A DNA stretch of 64,000 nt. It comes from Sulfolobales archaeon. Lineage in GTDB: Archaea; Thermoproteota; Thermoprotei_A; Sulfolobales; AG1. A program made the translations under genes and the position numbers. Location: NCBI GenBank assembly GCA_038897115.1, contig JAWAXC010000002.1:1-64000 (forward strand), given 5' to 3'. This document shows positions 44,574-52,493 of this stretch, piece by piece (the stretch's first letter is position 1; each line of letters begins with the position of its first letter). The notes under the pieces are model-generated. The model worked only from the letters and a program-made list of their open reading frames with translations. It was not told the origin of the DNA and ran no database searches.

Positions 44574-44913
44574 TTAGAATATATTATCGATACAGAAGAA
44601 ACCCGGGTAGTGATGAGTAGCTGAGTCTTCATAAAGTTCATTGTGTCTTATATCTCTACTCGTCCTCACACCCTCTATATTCTCTCTGCACCACCTGCAG
44701 GAGCTTATCTCTCCTCTTGGGACGTGGGGTTTTTCTCAAACTGCTTCCTCCCCCATCGCATCGCTCATCAAGCTCATAGTGTTATCGCCTAGTTAAATAA
44801 CTAGCTATAAACATATGATCTTGGGCTATAAGGGAGGGCTTGATAAACGCACAGAAGCAACATATTTAAACTGTAAGAGGATTAGCTAGTCATAAAACCA
44901 ACGCATATAAATT
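44574..44913. other. Intergenic region between ESCRT-III gene and tRNA-Val
   Basis: 340 bases with no credible gene. A GTGATGA...CTGA pair occurs at 44611-44625, but the spacing is too short for a box C/D guide. The minus strand around 44690-44745 faintly resembles the hairpin family but lacks complementary arms. Otherwise nothing is seen. Confidence 0.3.
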
Positions 44914-44991
44914 TGGTGGGCCCGCGGGGATTTGAACCCCGGACCTCCGCCGCGTCAGGGCGGCGTCCTAACCGGGCTAGACGACGGGCCC
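44914..44991 (-). tRNA. tRNA-Val (anticodon GAC)
   Basis: The cloverleaf is complete on the minus strand: acceptor GGGCCCG/CGGGCCC, D arm GTCT...GGAC, anticodon arm CCGCC-CTGACGC-GGCGG with anticodon GAC, T arm CGGGG-TTCAAAT-CCCCG, discriminator A. The CCA end is encoded (44916-44914). There is no intron. GC-rich stems fit a hyperthermophile. Confidence 0.95.
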
Positions 44992-45111
44992 TCATAAAAT
45001 GAATAGCTAATTCTGGCTATAAGCGTTTACTCCTATTCTTAGTAGAGTATCAAACGTATTAGATTTAAACGATATATCCGATATATGTTTCAGAATTTTC
45101 GAGGAGGTATA

Positions 45112-46047
45112 ATGCCTATATATAGTATACATAGACTCTCCCATGTAGCTGTGAATGTCTCCAGTATTGAAAAGGCTCGAAGCTTCTATGTTGATATATT
45201 AGGGTTTGTAGAGGTTGAGAGAAGCGGGGGCAAGCTCTACTTAAAAGGGGTTGAGGAGGGCCAGCACCATAGCTTAGTTCTTAGAGAGGCAGGTCAGCCG
45301 GGTCTTAGCTATGTTGGGTTTAGGGTTGGCTCTCCAGATGATCTTGATAGGGCTAGGGAGTACTATATGTCTAGAGGGTGTAGGGTGTTTAAGTTTAAAG
45401 AAAAGGGTATTGGAGATGCTCTAATGGTTATAGATCAATTTGGTGTTCCGTTGGTGCTACACTATGATATAGAATATATTGGGGATCTAGGGCTTAAGTT
45501 CCATATGCACCGGGGCGCTCCACCTATAAGGCTTCACCACGTTAACCTCGGGCTAAAGCTAAAGGATCTTGAGGATGGGATTAAATACTATATAGAGGAT
45601 CTCGGCTTTATACTCACAGAATACTTCCTAGGACCCGATGGTTCTAAGCAATTAGCGTGGCTCTCTACTAGATATACACATAGCTCCCACGAGGTCGCCA
45701 TAGCTAAGGCTGAGCATGTGGCTTTCCACCATTTCGCATATTACGTATATGAGCCGAGGGATCTGGTTAAAATAGCAGATCTATTAGCAAGTCTCGGCAT
45801 GTGGGACTCAATCGAGAGAGGCCCCGGTAGGCATGGAGCTACAAGGGGTTTCTATCTATATCTAAGAGATCCTGATGGAAATAGGGTTGAGCTTTATCAG
45901 GGAGACTATGTTATATTAGATCCTGATAAGTGGAAGCCCATAGAGTGGAAGTATGAGCAGCTAAGATATAGATCTGATTTCTGGGGAAGACCAACACCGG
46001 AAAGATGGAGGGAAACAAAACCAGTAAGCCCGCCAATCGAGGAGTAA
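45112..46047 (+). CDS. Two-domain VOC protein, extradiol (catechol 2,3-) dioxygenase-like
   Basis: This ~311-residue protein has two vicinal-oxygen-chelate modules. Fe-ligand candidates are the histidine in LHHVNLG, the histidine in AFHHFAYYV and the glutamate in GNRVELYQGDY, matching type I extradiol dioxygenases such as homoprotocatechuate 2,3-dioxygenase. It would cleave a catechol ring; the natural substrate is open. ATG 45112 follows GAGGAGGT and is preferred to 45085. The TAA stop lies at the very edge of the hairpin element on the other strand. Confidence 0.85.
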   Translation: MPIYSIHRLSHVAVNVSSIEKARSFYVDILGFVEVERSGGKLYLKGVEEGQHHSLVLREAGQPGLSYVGFRVGSPDDLDRAREYYMSRGCRVFKFKEKGIGDALMVIDQFGVPLVLHYDIEYIGDLGLKFHMHRGAPPIRLHHVNLGLKLKDLEDGIKYYIEDLGFILTEYFLGPDGSKQLAWLSTRYTHSSHEVAIAKAEHVAFHHFAYYVYEPRDLVKIADLLASLGMWDSIERGPGRHGATRGFYLYLRDPDGNRVELYQGDYVILDPDKWKPIEWKYEQLRYRSDFWGRPTPERWRETKPVSPPIEE

Positions 46048-46147
46048 CCTCCTCTCCACCCTAGAGGGTGAGGGTTTCCTAGGGAGAAACGGGATTTGGA
46101 CTATATTCCAGTCTCTTGCCCGGTTTAGCCAATGCCTAGTCCTAGGC
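46046..46147 (-). ncRNA. Orphan omega-RNA-like element (hairpin copy F with scaffold)
   Basis: On the minus strand the order of hairpins equals that of the tnpB 3' end. GCCTA-GGAC-TAGGC (46147-46134) corresponds to GGCCGG-AGAC-CCGGCC. TGGCTA/TAGTCCA (46131-46126 with 46103-46097) encloses CCGG/CTGG, then GTTTC/GAAAC, and the terminal CACCC/GGGTG hairpin ends AGGAGGTTA. Stem sequences differ from the tnpB copy, yet most pairs are kept. No tnpB is present; a rhodanese gene ends at 46214. It may be a relic or an independently kept guide RNA. Confidence 0.55.
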
Positions 46148-46213
46148 GTGTTATCCCAAGATAGCTAGAGACACTAAATAATGGTTTGAATAGTTTGATA
46201 GGATTATTGAAAA

Positions 46214-47044
46214 TTAATAGTTAGCCGACGGCTCGCCTAGTTCTATTTCTAGCTCTTTTTTTGATGAATATTCATAGAAGGATTCTGGGTAGAGTTTTAC
46301 ATTCTCTAGACCTAGTATCTTGCTGAGAACCAACCATGCTATTGAGGCTCTCTCGCCTGTTGCACAGTAGGTGATTATCTTTTTTTCTCTGGCTTTTTCA
46401 ATGATAACCGCTATTCTTTCTAGAGCTGTTCTATCCCCATTAAGGATCTGTATGAATATGTTTGGATGGATCCACAGGGCTCTAGGGATCCTCCCCGGCC
46501 TTGGGGTGGTTTGGAGCGAGCCTATGTACTCCTCATATGTTCTTATATCTAGAAGTAGGGCTTCCTCCTTCCCCCCTACGATCTTTGCTATTTCATCTAA
46601 AGTAGATCTTATAAAATCCCTGATCCTTGGTCTATACTCCTTCGGCTGTGGCTTTACAACACCTTTTTCGAGAGGAAAGCCCCTGCTTTCCCACTCTTCC
46701 ATACCCCCTTTCAATAGGTAGATCTCCTCCTGCCCCATGTATTCTAGATACCAATATGTATAGCTGGCAAGCCCGATGCTCATTCTATCATATGCTATAA
46801 CTACCCTATCCTCTCTAGCTATGCCGTTTTTGCCGAGTATCCTTGCGATCTCTTGGGGATCCTTTGGCTTTGAAGGCATCCCCTTCTCATGTTCTGTGAA
46901 GTCCCAGAAGTATATCCAGAGCGCCTTGGGTATATGTGCTCTCGCATATTTGGAGAAAGGCCTTATATCAACTACAACCAGCGATCCTGAATCGATCCCT
47001 TTTAGAACGGCTTCAGCATCAATAAATATATCCTTTGGATCCAA
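46214..47044 (-). CDS. Two-domain rhodanese
   Basis: This 276-residue sulfurtransferase has the active cysteine in KIITYCATGERASIAW (C-terminal domain) and an inactive first domain (VVIAYDRMSIGLA). It is a paralog of the 4.2-5.0 kb protein but diverged. It directly follows the MetE-like gene by one base and is probably in one operon with that gene and osmC. Confidence 0.92.
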   Translation of the reverse strand: MDPKDIFIDAEAVLKGIDSGSLVVVDIRPFSKYARAHIPKALWIYFWDFTEHEKGMPSKPKDPQEIARILGKNGIAREDRVVIAYDRMSIGLASYTYWYLEYMGQEEIYLLKGGMEEWESRGFPLEKGVVKPQPKEYRPRIRDFIRSTLDEIAKIVGGKEEALLLDIRTYEEYIGSLQTTPRPGRIPRALWIHPNIFIQILNGDRTALERIAVIIEKAREKKIITYCATGERASIAWLVLSKILGLENVKLYPESFYEYSSKKELEIELGEPSANY

Positions 47045-48223
47045 CTACTTTTCACCATATAGCCTTCGAAGCTCCTCAGCAGCGATTCTCATAGACCTGA
47101 GCTTCTTAAAAGCTGTCCTCGGAGTATTCACGGGAGCCTCTGCAAATGTCCCGAATCCACAGTCTGGGTTGAGATATATCTTCCTAGCATCCATGAACCT
47201 AAGTATCTTGTTAACCTTCGATATAATCTCCTGGGGGCTCTCAACCTCATCTGTTCTCGGATTAACAACCCCGTAGCCCAGCTCCTTATCCCCTATATAG
47301 TCTCTCAGAGCCTCTACATCCCCTGCTCTCGGTGTTGCGAATTCAAGCACTAGCTGGTCAACCTTTGTCTCAGCTAGATATGGCATTAGAGGCACATAAT
47401 CTCCTTTTAAGAGAGCCTCTTCCCTTCTGCTCCAGTTACCTCTGCAAATATGGATCCCTGTCTTTATACCGCTTATCCCCTTTACAGCCTCGTTTATTAA
47501 TTCTACGGCGAACTCCAGCTCTTCTCTAGGATTTCTCCTGCTGAATAGGGCTGCACACATAAAGGTCTGCTGAGACTGGTCAGCTCCATATACCACCTCG
47601 GTTAACACAGGCTCGTCTAGCTGGACGAAGAAGACGCCGAGATCTCTTAGAGCTATGATCTCATCCCTCAAGATCTTAGCATATTCGAAGCCCAGATCCT
47701 CTCTAGATTGATAATATTTGTCACTTATCCCAGGAACCCAGCTAGATCTTGTGAGGAGATAAGGCCCTGGTAGGGGAACCTTTATAAGCTTTGTGGTATG
47801 CTCTCTCAGGAACGATGCTTCATCCCTGGCAATCCCTCTCGGGCCAACCCTCAGCCTAGAGGTTACAACCGGGTTTCTAATGGAGTATGTGGGGACATCA
47901 AGGCTTCTGAGGAGCGACTCAAACCTAGATTTATCTGGCACGAGATCTACTATCTCCGCAACAGTCTTTAACTCTACCCCATAGACCTTATCAGCGATGA
48001 AGGAGTAGAAGTTATCCCTCCTCTGCTCCCCATCACTAAGGATATCAACTCCAGCGTCTTCTTGATATTTAACTGCTAGAAGCACAGCTTCATCTGCGAT
48101 TACATCAAACTCCTCTTGGGATATAGCTCCCTCCCTCCTCTTTCTAAGGGCCTCGAGAAGCCATCTAGGCCTGGGCCAGCTACCAACAACTGTGACTGGG
48201 AAGAGTCTGGGGATGCTCATCAT
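47045..48223 (-). CDS. MetE-like (cobalamin-independent methionine synthase family) protein
   Basis: This 392-residue protein is the zinc-binding C-terminal half of MetE as a stand-alone protein. Zinc ligands are in GIHICRGN and NPDCGFGT, with FPVTVVGSWPRP at the start and VQLDEPVLTE in the middle. Archaeal members transfer methyl groups to homocysteine from a corrinoid or other donor; some relatives transfer to coenzyme M. It neighbours a rhodanese and OsmC, so a thiol-linked role is plausible. Confidence 0.88.
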   Translation of the reverse strand: MMSIPRLFPVTVVGSWPRPRWLLEALRKRREGAISQEEFDVIADEAVLLAVKYQEDAGVDILSDGEQRRDNFYSFIADKVYGVELKTVAEIVDLVPDKSRFESLLRSLDVPTYSIRNPVVTSRLRVGPRGIARDEASFLREHTTKLIKVPLPGPYLLTRSSWVPGISDKYYQSREDLGFEYAKILRDEIIALRDLGVFFVQLDEPVLTEVVYGADQSQQTFMCAALFSRRNPREELEFAVELINEAVKGISGIKTGIHICRGNWSRREEALLKGDYVPLMPYLAETKVDQLVLEFATPRAGDVEALRDYIGDKELGYGVVNPRTDEVESPQEIISKVNKILRFMDARKIYLNPDCGFGTFAEAPVNTPRTAFKKLRSMRIAAEELRRLYGEK

Positions 48224-48226
48224 ATT

Positions 48227-48757
48227 TCACCTCACAATCTTAACCTCAGGTATTATTTCTACTTGTCTTGCTAGTGTGTTTCCTACTGGTGATGTTCTTA
48301 CTGTTTCTTCCCATATTTCTTTTATTGTTTTTTCGTCTGCTTCTGCGTCTATATAGGCTTTTGCTATTATTCTTCTATATCCTGGGTGTCCTTGGTTTGA
48401 TAGTCCTAGGAATACTAGTATGTTGTCTATCTCACCCTCGAGGGCTATCTCTAGATTTCTAATCCTAACACCCCTCTTAGTAGCATTAAGAACAAAACCA
48501 GTAGCATAACAAGCACCGAGAGCTGAGAGAACATATTCAACAGCGTTGGGACTTGTATCGGGGCCTCCTAATTCTGAGGGCTCAGATATTAAGAAGCTAT
48601 GGTTTCTAACATATGATCTGAAGTTAAAGCCTTGGCCAAGCCATCTAACTCTAGCCGTCCATCTATTGATCTTTGACACAAGATCTGGGTTCTTCTCAGC
48701 CTCCCTCAGAAGCTCTCTCAACCTATCCACATCGATCCCATTTATGATCTCTCCCAT
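48227..48757 (-). CDS. OsmC-family protein
   Basis: This 176-residue peroxiredoxin-like fold protein has the peroxidatic cysteine in LSALGACYATGF; the second site reads TSPVGNTL with valine, so the second cysteine is absent. OsmC/YhfA-type proteins reduce hydroperoxides or bind thiols. The 58 or so codons from about 48425 to 48250 end almost only in A or C, unlike the first part of the same gene and its neighbours. It is the first gene of a unit with the MetE-like and rhodanese genes. Confidence 0.9.
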   Translation of the reverse strand: MGEIINGIDVDRLRELLREAEKNPDLVSKINRWTARVRWLGQGFNFRSYVRNHSFLISEPSELGGPDTSPNAVEYVLSALGACYATGFVLNATKRGVRIRNLEIALEGEIDNILVFLGLSNQGHPGYRRIIAKAYIDAEADEKTIKEIWEETVRTSPVGNTLARQVEIIPEVKIVR

Positions 48758-48925
48758 TTTATCGCCTCAGATAATACATTATTACAAGGCTAATAAATAA
48801 TCAAATAGAGATTATTTAGAGTTGTATAATTATAGATCTCAGTTTAATTTGATATAATATAAAATGATAATCCCCGATTATCTTATATTCTTCCAAGCAG
48901 AAAAATCTAATAGAGTGTTCTAGCC

Positions 48926-49204
48926 ATGCATGGCATGGAGATAGATCTTGAGAAGATTAGTGATGGAGTTTACAGGCTGGATGCTAGGGGCTATATGTGT
49001 CCATATCCACAGATATTTACATTAAAGGCTATAGATAAGATTGAGGATGGATCTATACTTGAGGTGCTCATAGACAATCCACTCAGCTGTGAAAATGTCC
49101 CTGCAGTTGCTAGGAAGAATGGGCATGAGGTTCTCTCGATAGAGAAAATTGGTGAGGGGGAGTATAGGATCTCTATTAGGAAGAGGGGTGGGAGGGTAGG
49201 TTGA
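48926..49204 (+). CDS. TusA-family sulfur carrier 1
   Basis: This 92-residue TusA/SirA protein has the catalytic motif GYMCPYP (CPxP) that carries persulfide sulfur. It is the first gene of a four-gene unit in which each gene overlaps the next; its stop overlaps the SelD-like start. Heading the operon divergently from osmC suggests it donates or receives sulfur in the same pathway. Confidence 0.92.
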   Translation: MHGMEIDLEKISDGVYRLDARGYMCPYPQIFTLKAIDKIEDGSILEVLIDNPLSCENVPAVARKNGHEVLSIEKIGEGEYRISIRKRGGRVG

Positions 49205-50640
49205 GCTATGAAGATCTCTTCAGGGAATTCTCTAAGAGGATTGAGGAGTATAGAGCTCTAGGTGTAAACCCATTCTCACTAGCAACTGGATGCGCAGTTA
49301 AGGTAGATCTCTTAACAGTTCTATATCCAGCTATAAGGAGTATCAAAGGTGAGCTTGAGAGGCTTGGGATGAGTATAGCGCCGAGGAGAGATGCAGATAT
49401 ATTCCAGGGATCTATAGATGGGTTCACAGTATCAAGGGAGATCTATAGGAACGAGGATGATGTGGATCAGGAGAGGCTTAGAAAACTATCGCCAGAAAGA
49501 GCTATAGTCTTGGCCCAGGTCTATCAGAGGATCGCTGATAACCCCGATTCCCTTGCAAAGGTGGTTAAGGCCATATATTCAAGGGTAGCACAGGCATCGC
49601 CGGGTATAGTGATTGGGAAGGGGCACTCAATAGTAACTGCAGATCCTAAGGCGCAATTTATGATCTTCGATTATATAAAAGTAAGAGATAGTAATAAAGA
49701 TAGGCTTGTTGTTGGCAATAACGATACCATCCAGATAATCGATCCTGCAGAGGATCCTGGGAGTATGAGGCAGACAGCTGTTGCCCTTGGAAACTCCCTA
49801 AACGATCTATATACCCTCGGGGCATGGAGAAATACGATAGTAATCCCTGTGATAGATTCTCCCTCTAAGGATCTGAGGAGGAGAATCGAGGATAATGTTA
49901 ATAGATATGCGGAGGCATTGGGAGCGAGGGTGGTTAGAGCTCCTCAGCCAGATGCAGGATCTCTTCTTATGGGGGCAACAGTATTTGCTGAGACAGATAG
50001 AAAGCCCCCGTTCTTCTATGACGAGGTCTCACCTGGAATGGAGATCCTAGTTACAAGGCCTATAGGGGAGCTAGCCTCTATAAATGTGTATATGATGTGC
50101 ATGCTAGATAGAGAGATAGCGGAGGAGCTGAAGAGACAATACGGGATAGGTGTTGATAGGCTTCTAGAGATTAAGGAGGGGATAATAGATAAAATGGCTA
50201 GGCCCAATATAGAGGTTGCAAAGGCTATTGAGAAGAGACTACCCCATCTAGAAGAGGAGTTCGACCCAGAGAGACACATAGCTGTTACAACAGATGTTAC
50301 AGGCCCTGGGATCTATGTTATAAAGGAGCTCGCAGAGCTCTCAAGAGCATCTATAAGGATCGATAGGATCCCGCTCCTCTCCCCAGAGCTAAGCGAGTTT
50401 GCAACAAAGAACTATATAATACCAAATGCAACCTCAGGAACAAATGGTGCAACAGTAATTATAGCGGGTAAGAGGGTTATAGACGATATAGAGGCAGAGC
50501 TGAGAGAGAGGGGTGAGGAGCCTATACGAATAGGAAGGGTGATCTCAAAAGGCGAGGCTAGGGTTCTAGCACCATCAACGATCAGGAAATATATTTCTGC
50601 AAAAGCATATCTAAAGGAGTTCGAGCTCTATGAAGCGTAG
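49201..50640 (+). CDS. SelD-like ATP-dependent synthetase (AIR-synthase superfamily)
   Basis: This 479-residue protein belongs to the selenophosphate synthetase/AIR synthase superfamily. Near the N-terminus, ATGCAVKVDL places Cys31 and Lys34 with the same three-residue spacing as the catalytic Cys17/Lys20 of E. coli SelD. VALGNSLNDLYTLGA matches the SelD dimer-interface motif. It is longer than SelD (~350). No selenoprotein gene is seen here. Being locked between two TusA genes and an acylphosphatase, it may make thiophosphate or another activated sulfur compound rather than selenophosphate; that is inference. It starts at TTG. Confidence 0.8.
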   Translation: MSYEDLFREFSKRIEEYRALGVNPFSLATGCAVKVDLLTVLYPAIRSIKGELERLGMSIAPRRDADIFQGSIDGFTVSREIYRNEDDVDQERLRKLSPERAIVLAQVYQRIADNPDSLAKVVKAIYSRVAQASPGIVIGKGHSIVTADPKAQFMIFDYIKVRDSNKDRLVVGNNDTIQIIDPAEDPGSMRQTAVALGNSLNDLYTLGAWRNTIVIPVIDSPSKDLRRRIEDNVNRYAEALGARVVRAPQPDAGSLLMGATVFAETDRKPPFFYDEVSPGMEILVTRPIGELASINVYMMCMLDREIAEELKRQYGIGVDRLLEIKEGIIDKMARPNIEVAKAIEKRLPHLEEEFDPERHIAVTTDVTGPGIYVIKELAELSRASIRIDRIPLLSPELSEFATKNYIIPNATSGTNGATVIIAGKRVIDDIEAELRERGEEPIRIGRVISKGEARVLAPSTIRKYISAKAYLKEFELYEA

Positions 50641-50926
50641 AGCAGTGATCAAAGTATATGGAGAGGTACAGGGAGTAGGATATAGGAGTTGGACGCTTAG
50701 AAGAGCAAAGAAGCTAGGATTAACGGGGTTTGTGAGGAACGAGCCAGATGGAAGTGTATTAATAGTAGCTGAGGGAGAGGAGGAGGATATAAAAAAGCTG
50801 ATCGATGAGTGTAGGAGAGGCCCACCACTAGCTAGAGTTGAGAAGGTGGAGATAGAGTGGCAGGAATATAGGGGAGACTATAGGGATTTTGAAATAGAGT
50901 ATAGAGAGTATGAGCTTCCAAGGTGA
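50630..50926 (+). CDS. Acylphosphatase
   Basis: This 98-residue protein has the phosphate-binding loop GEVQGVGYR and the catalytic asparagine in GFVRN, so it should be active on acyl phosphates. It overlaps the SelD-like gene by 11 bases and the second TusA by 4. In this setting it might hydrolyse a phosphorylated intermediate of the unit. Confidence 0.95.
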   Translation: MKRRAVIKVYGEVQGVGYRSWTLRRAKKLGLTGFVRNEPDGSVLIVAEGEEEDIKKLIDECRRGPPLARVEKVEIEWQEYRGDYRDFEIEYREYELPR

Positions 50927-51174
50927 TATCCATGGATACGGAGAAAGAGGTTATACTAGATACGAGGGGCCAGCTATGCCCCAAACCCTTTATAGAACTT
51001 GTTAAAGTATTTATGAAGCTAGGGGGAGTTGGGGTTGTCAAGGTATATACCGATGACGAAACATGTACAAGCGTGATCCCTAAACATGCTGAAGAAGTAG
51101 GATTCCAGGTTATCTCCATAGAAAGAAAAGAGGGCTACGTAGTTATTACTGTTAAAATGGAAGGCGGGATCTAG
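50923..51174 (+). CDS. TusA-family sulfur carrier 2
   Basis: This 83-residue TusA has the motif QLCPKP and ends the four-gene unit. It differs from TusA 1, so the two may have distinct partners. TTG/ATG choices near the start do not change the core. A third, CPxP-less TusA-like protein lies at 3.9 kb. Confidence 0.92.
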   Translation: MISMDTEKEVILDTRGQLCPKPFIELVKVFMKLGGVGVVKVYTDDETCTSVIPKHAEEVGFQVISIERKEGYVVITVKMEGGI

Positions 51175-51246
51175 GCTCTAAGTAGGATTTAAGATCTATT
51201 ATCCTCGACACTGGCTGTTTCTAAGAAGATTAGATGTGTCTTCTAG

Positions 51247-51627
51247 CTAGCCTAGCCCCATTCTTTTCTTCCACTGCTCGACTATATCATATCCATATAT
51301 CTCTATAAACATCCTTCTACCCTCTTCAGTCATCTTAGTTGGATTCCATGGGGGGTCATAGACCACGTCCACATATATCTCTTTAGCTTCTGGTAACGCG
51401 CTAACAAGGTTCTCATAGACAAAATATGGGAGTTCTGTAGAAACAGGGCATCCAATCGCTGTGAGGGTCATTGTAACTGTTACTATGCCCTCATCGTCGA
51501 CCTTTATATCGTATATAAGCCCTAGATCATATATGTTTATCGGTATCTCAGGATCATAGATCTTTTTCAGGGTTTCAATAGCCTTTTCAATGATTCTCTT
51601 CTTATCATCTTCACTTAGCTTAGGCAT
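51247..51627 (-). CDS. SufT/MIP18-family (DUF59) iron-sulfur assembly protein
   Basis: This 126-residue protein shows the family core IYDPEIPINIYDLGLIYDI, MTLTAIGCPVS and VDVVYDPPWNPTKMTEEGR, including the conserved cysteine. MIP18 proteins help mature Fe-S enzymes. It converges with the TusA/SelD-like unit, in line with a sulfur-related neighbourhood. Confidence 0.95.
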   Translation of the reverse strand: MPKLSEDDKKRIIEKAIETLKKIYDPEIPINIYDLGLIYDIKVDDEGIVTVTMTLTAIGCPVSTELPYFVYENLVSALPEAKEIYVDVVYDPPWNPTKMTEEGRRMFIEIYGYDIVEQWKKRMGLG

Positions 51628-51669
51628 GGGCCCACCTATTTTTTAGACACTAGGGGGTTTATATCTTTC

Positions 51670-52476
51670 TTATGTGCATAAACATGTATCCCAGATCCTC
51701 CCTCCAAGGTTTCTCAGCTCTTCCACAAGCTTTTCACATGTACTCTCACACTCCCTCTTAGCCTCTTCATATCTAGGTGATGATGCCATTATATATATAT
51801 CTAGGATAGGTGTTCCAAGCTCCATACCCTTTGGCTGGCTCTTCACATAGATCCTGGGGTTCTCCTTTACAAGTCTATTTATAATTCTCGCAGCACTAGA
51901 CTCCATAACACCTTTTACAGTCACAGTTTTCTCAGAGATCCTCATATCACTCATACTCCTTAACGTAGGCTCAACACTCTGCTCCCACATAGCCTGCATC
52001 TCGCTTGGAACACCTGGGAGGGCTATAAAGATAGTATTATCCTTCCTAACCATTATCCCTGGGGCTGTGCCTATTGGATTATATATTGGTGTAGCGCTTC
52101 TAGGCATCATTGCCATCTTAATCCTCTCCTGGGTTAGCTCTAGCCCCCTTGAGGCATATTTCTCCCTTACCATCCTCAGAGCATCCTCATTGATCACATA
52201 TTCTTCTCCTAAATATCTTGAGAGAGCCTCAGAGGTTATATCATCATATGTTGGTCCTAAGCCTCCTGTAGATACTATTAACGTTGATGAGAATCTTTTA
52301 TGCGCTATCTCAAAGATCTCTATTATCAGATCCATTCTATCAGGCACAGATGCTGATAATACAACATCGAAGCCTAGTAGAGTGAGTCTTCTACCCAGGT
52401 ATTGGGAGTTAGTATTTAGAATCCTTCCCTGCACAACCTCATTCCCAATAGTGAGTATAGATGCTCTCAACATCAT
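51670..52476 (-). CDS. CinA/MoaB-type molybdopterin-binding domain protein
   Basis: This 268-residue protein has the MoCF-binding domain (ILTIGNEVVQGRILNTNSQY, VSTGGLGPTYDDIT, FIALPGVPSEM) with a C-terminal extension, as in archaeal CinA-like nucleotide-pyrophosphatase relatives. Possible roles are ADP-ribose or NAD-related salvage, or cofactor handling. It is 18 bases downstream of glyA. Confidence 0.9.
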   Translation of the reverse strand: MMLRASILTIGNEVVQGRILNTNSQYLGRRLTLLGFDVVLSASVPDRMDLIIEIFEIAHKRFSSTLIVSTGGLGPTYDDITSEALSRYLGEEYVINEDALRMVREKYASRGLELTQERIKMAMMPRSATPIYNPIGTAPGIMVRKDNTIFIALPGVPSEMQAMWEQSVEPTLRSMSDMRISEKTVTVKGVMESSAARIINRLVKENPRIYVKSQPKGMELGTPILDIYIMASSPRYEEAKRECESTCEKLVEELRNLGGRIWDTCLCT

Positions 52477-52493
52477 AGGAAGTCCAACCTCGA

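Noticed and set aside
44605-44635. Box C/D guide RNA (GTGATGA followed by CTGA)
   Set aside because: Only four bases lie between the boxes and there is no C'/D' pair, so no guide could be formed.
44690-44745. Ninth copy of the hairpin family on the minus strand
   Set aside because: The leader partly matches, but the following bases do not form complementary arms.
48268-48462. A leucine/phenylalanine-rich membrane peptide on the plus strand
   Set aside because: It is the mirror of the A/C-ending codon patch in osmC on the other strand; no ribosome site or neighbour supports it.
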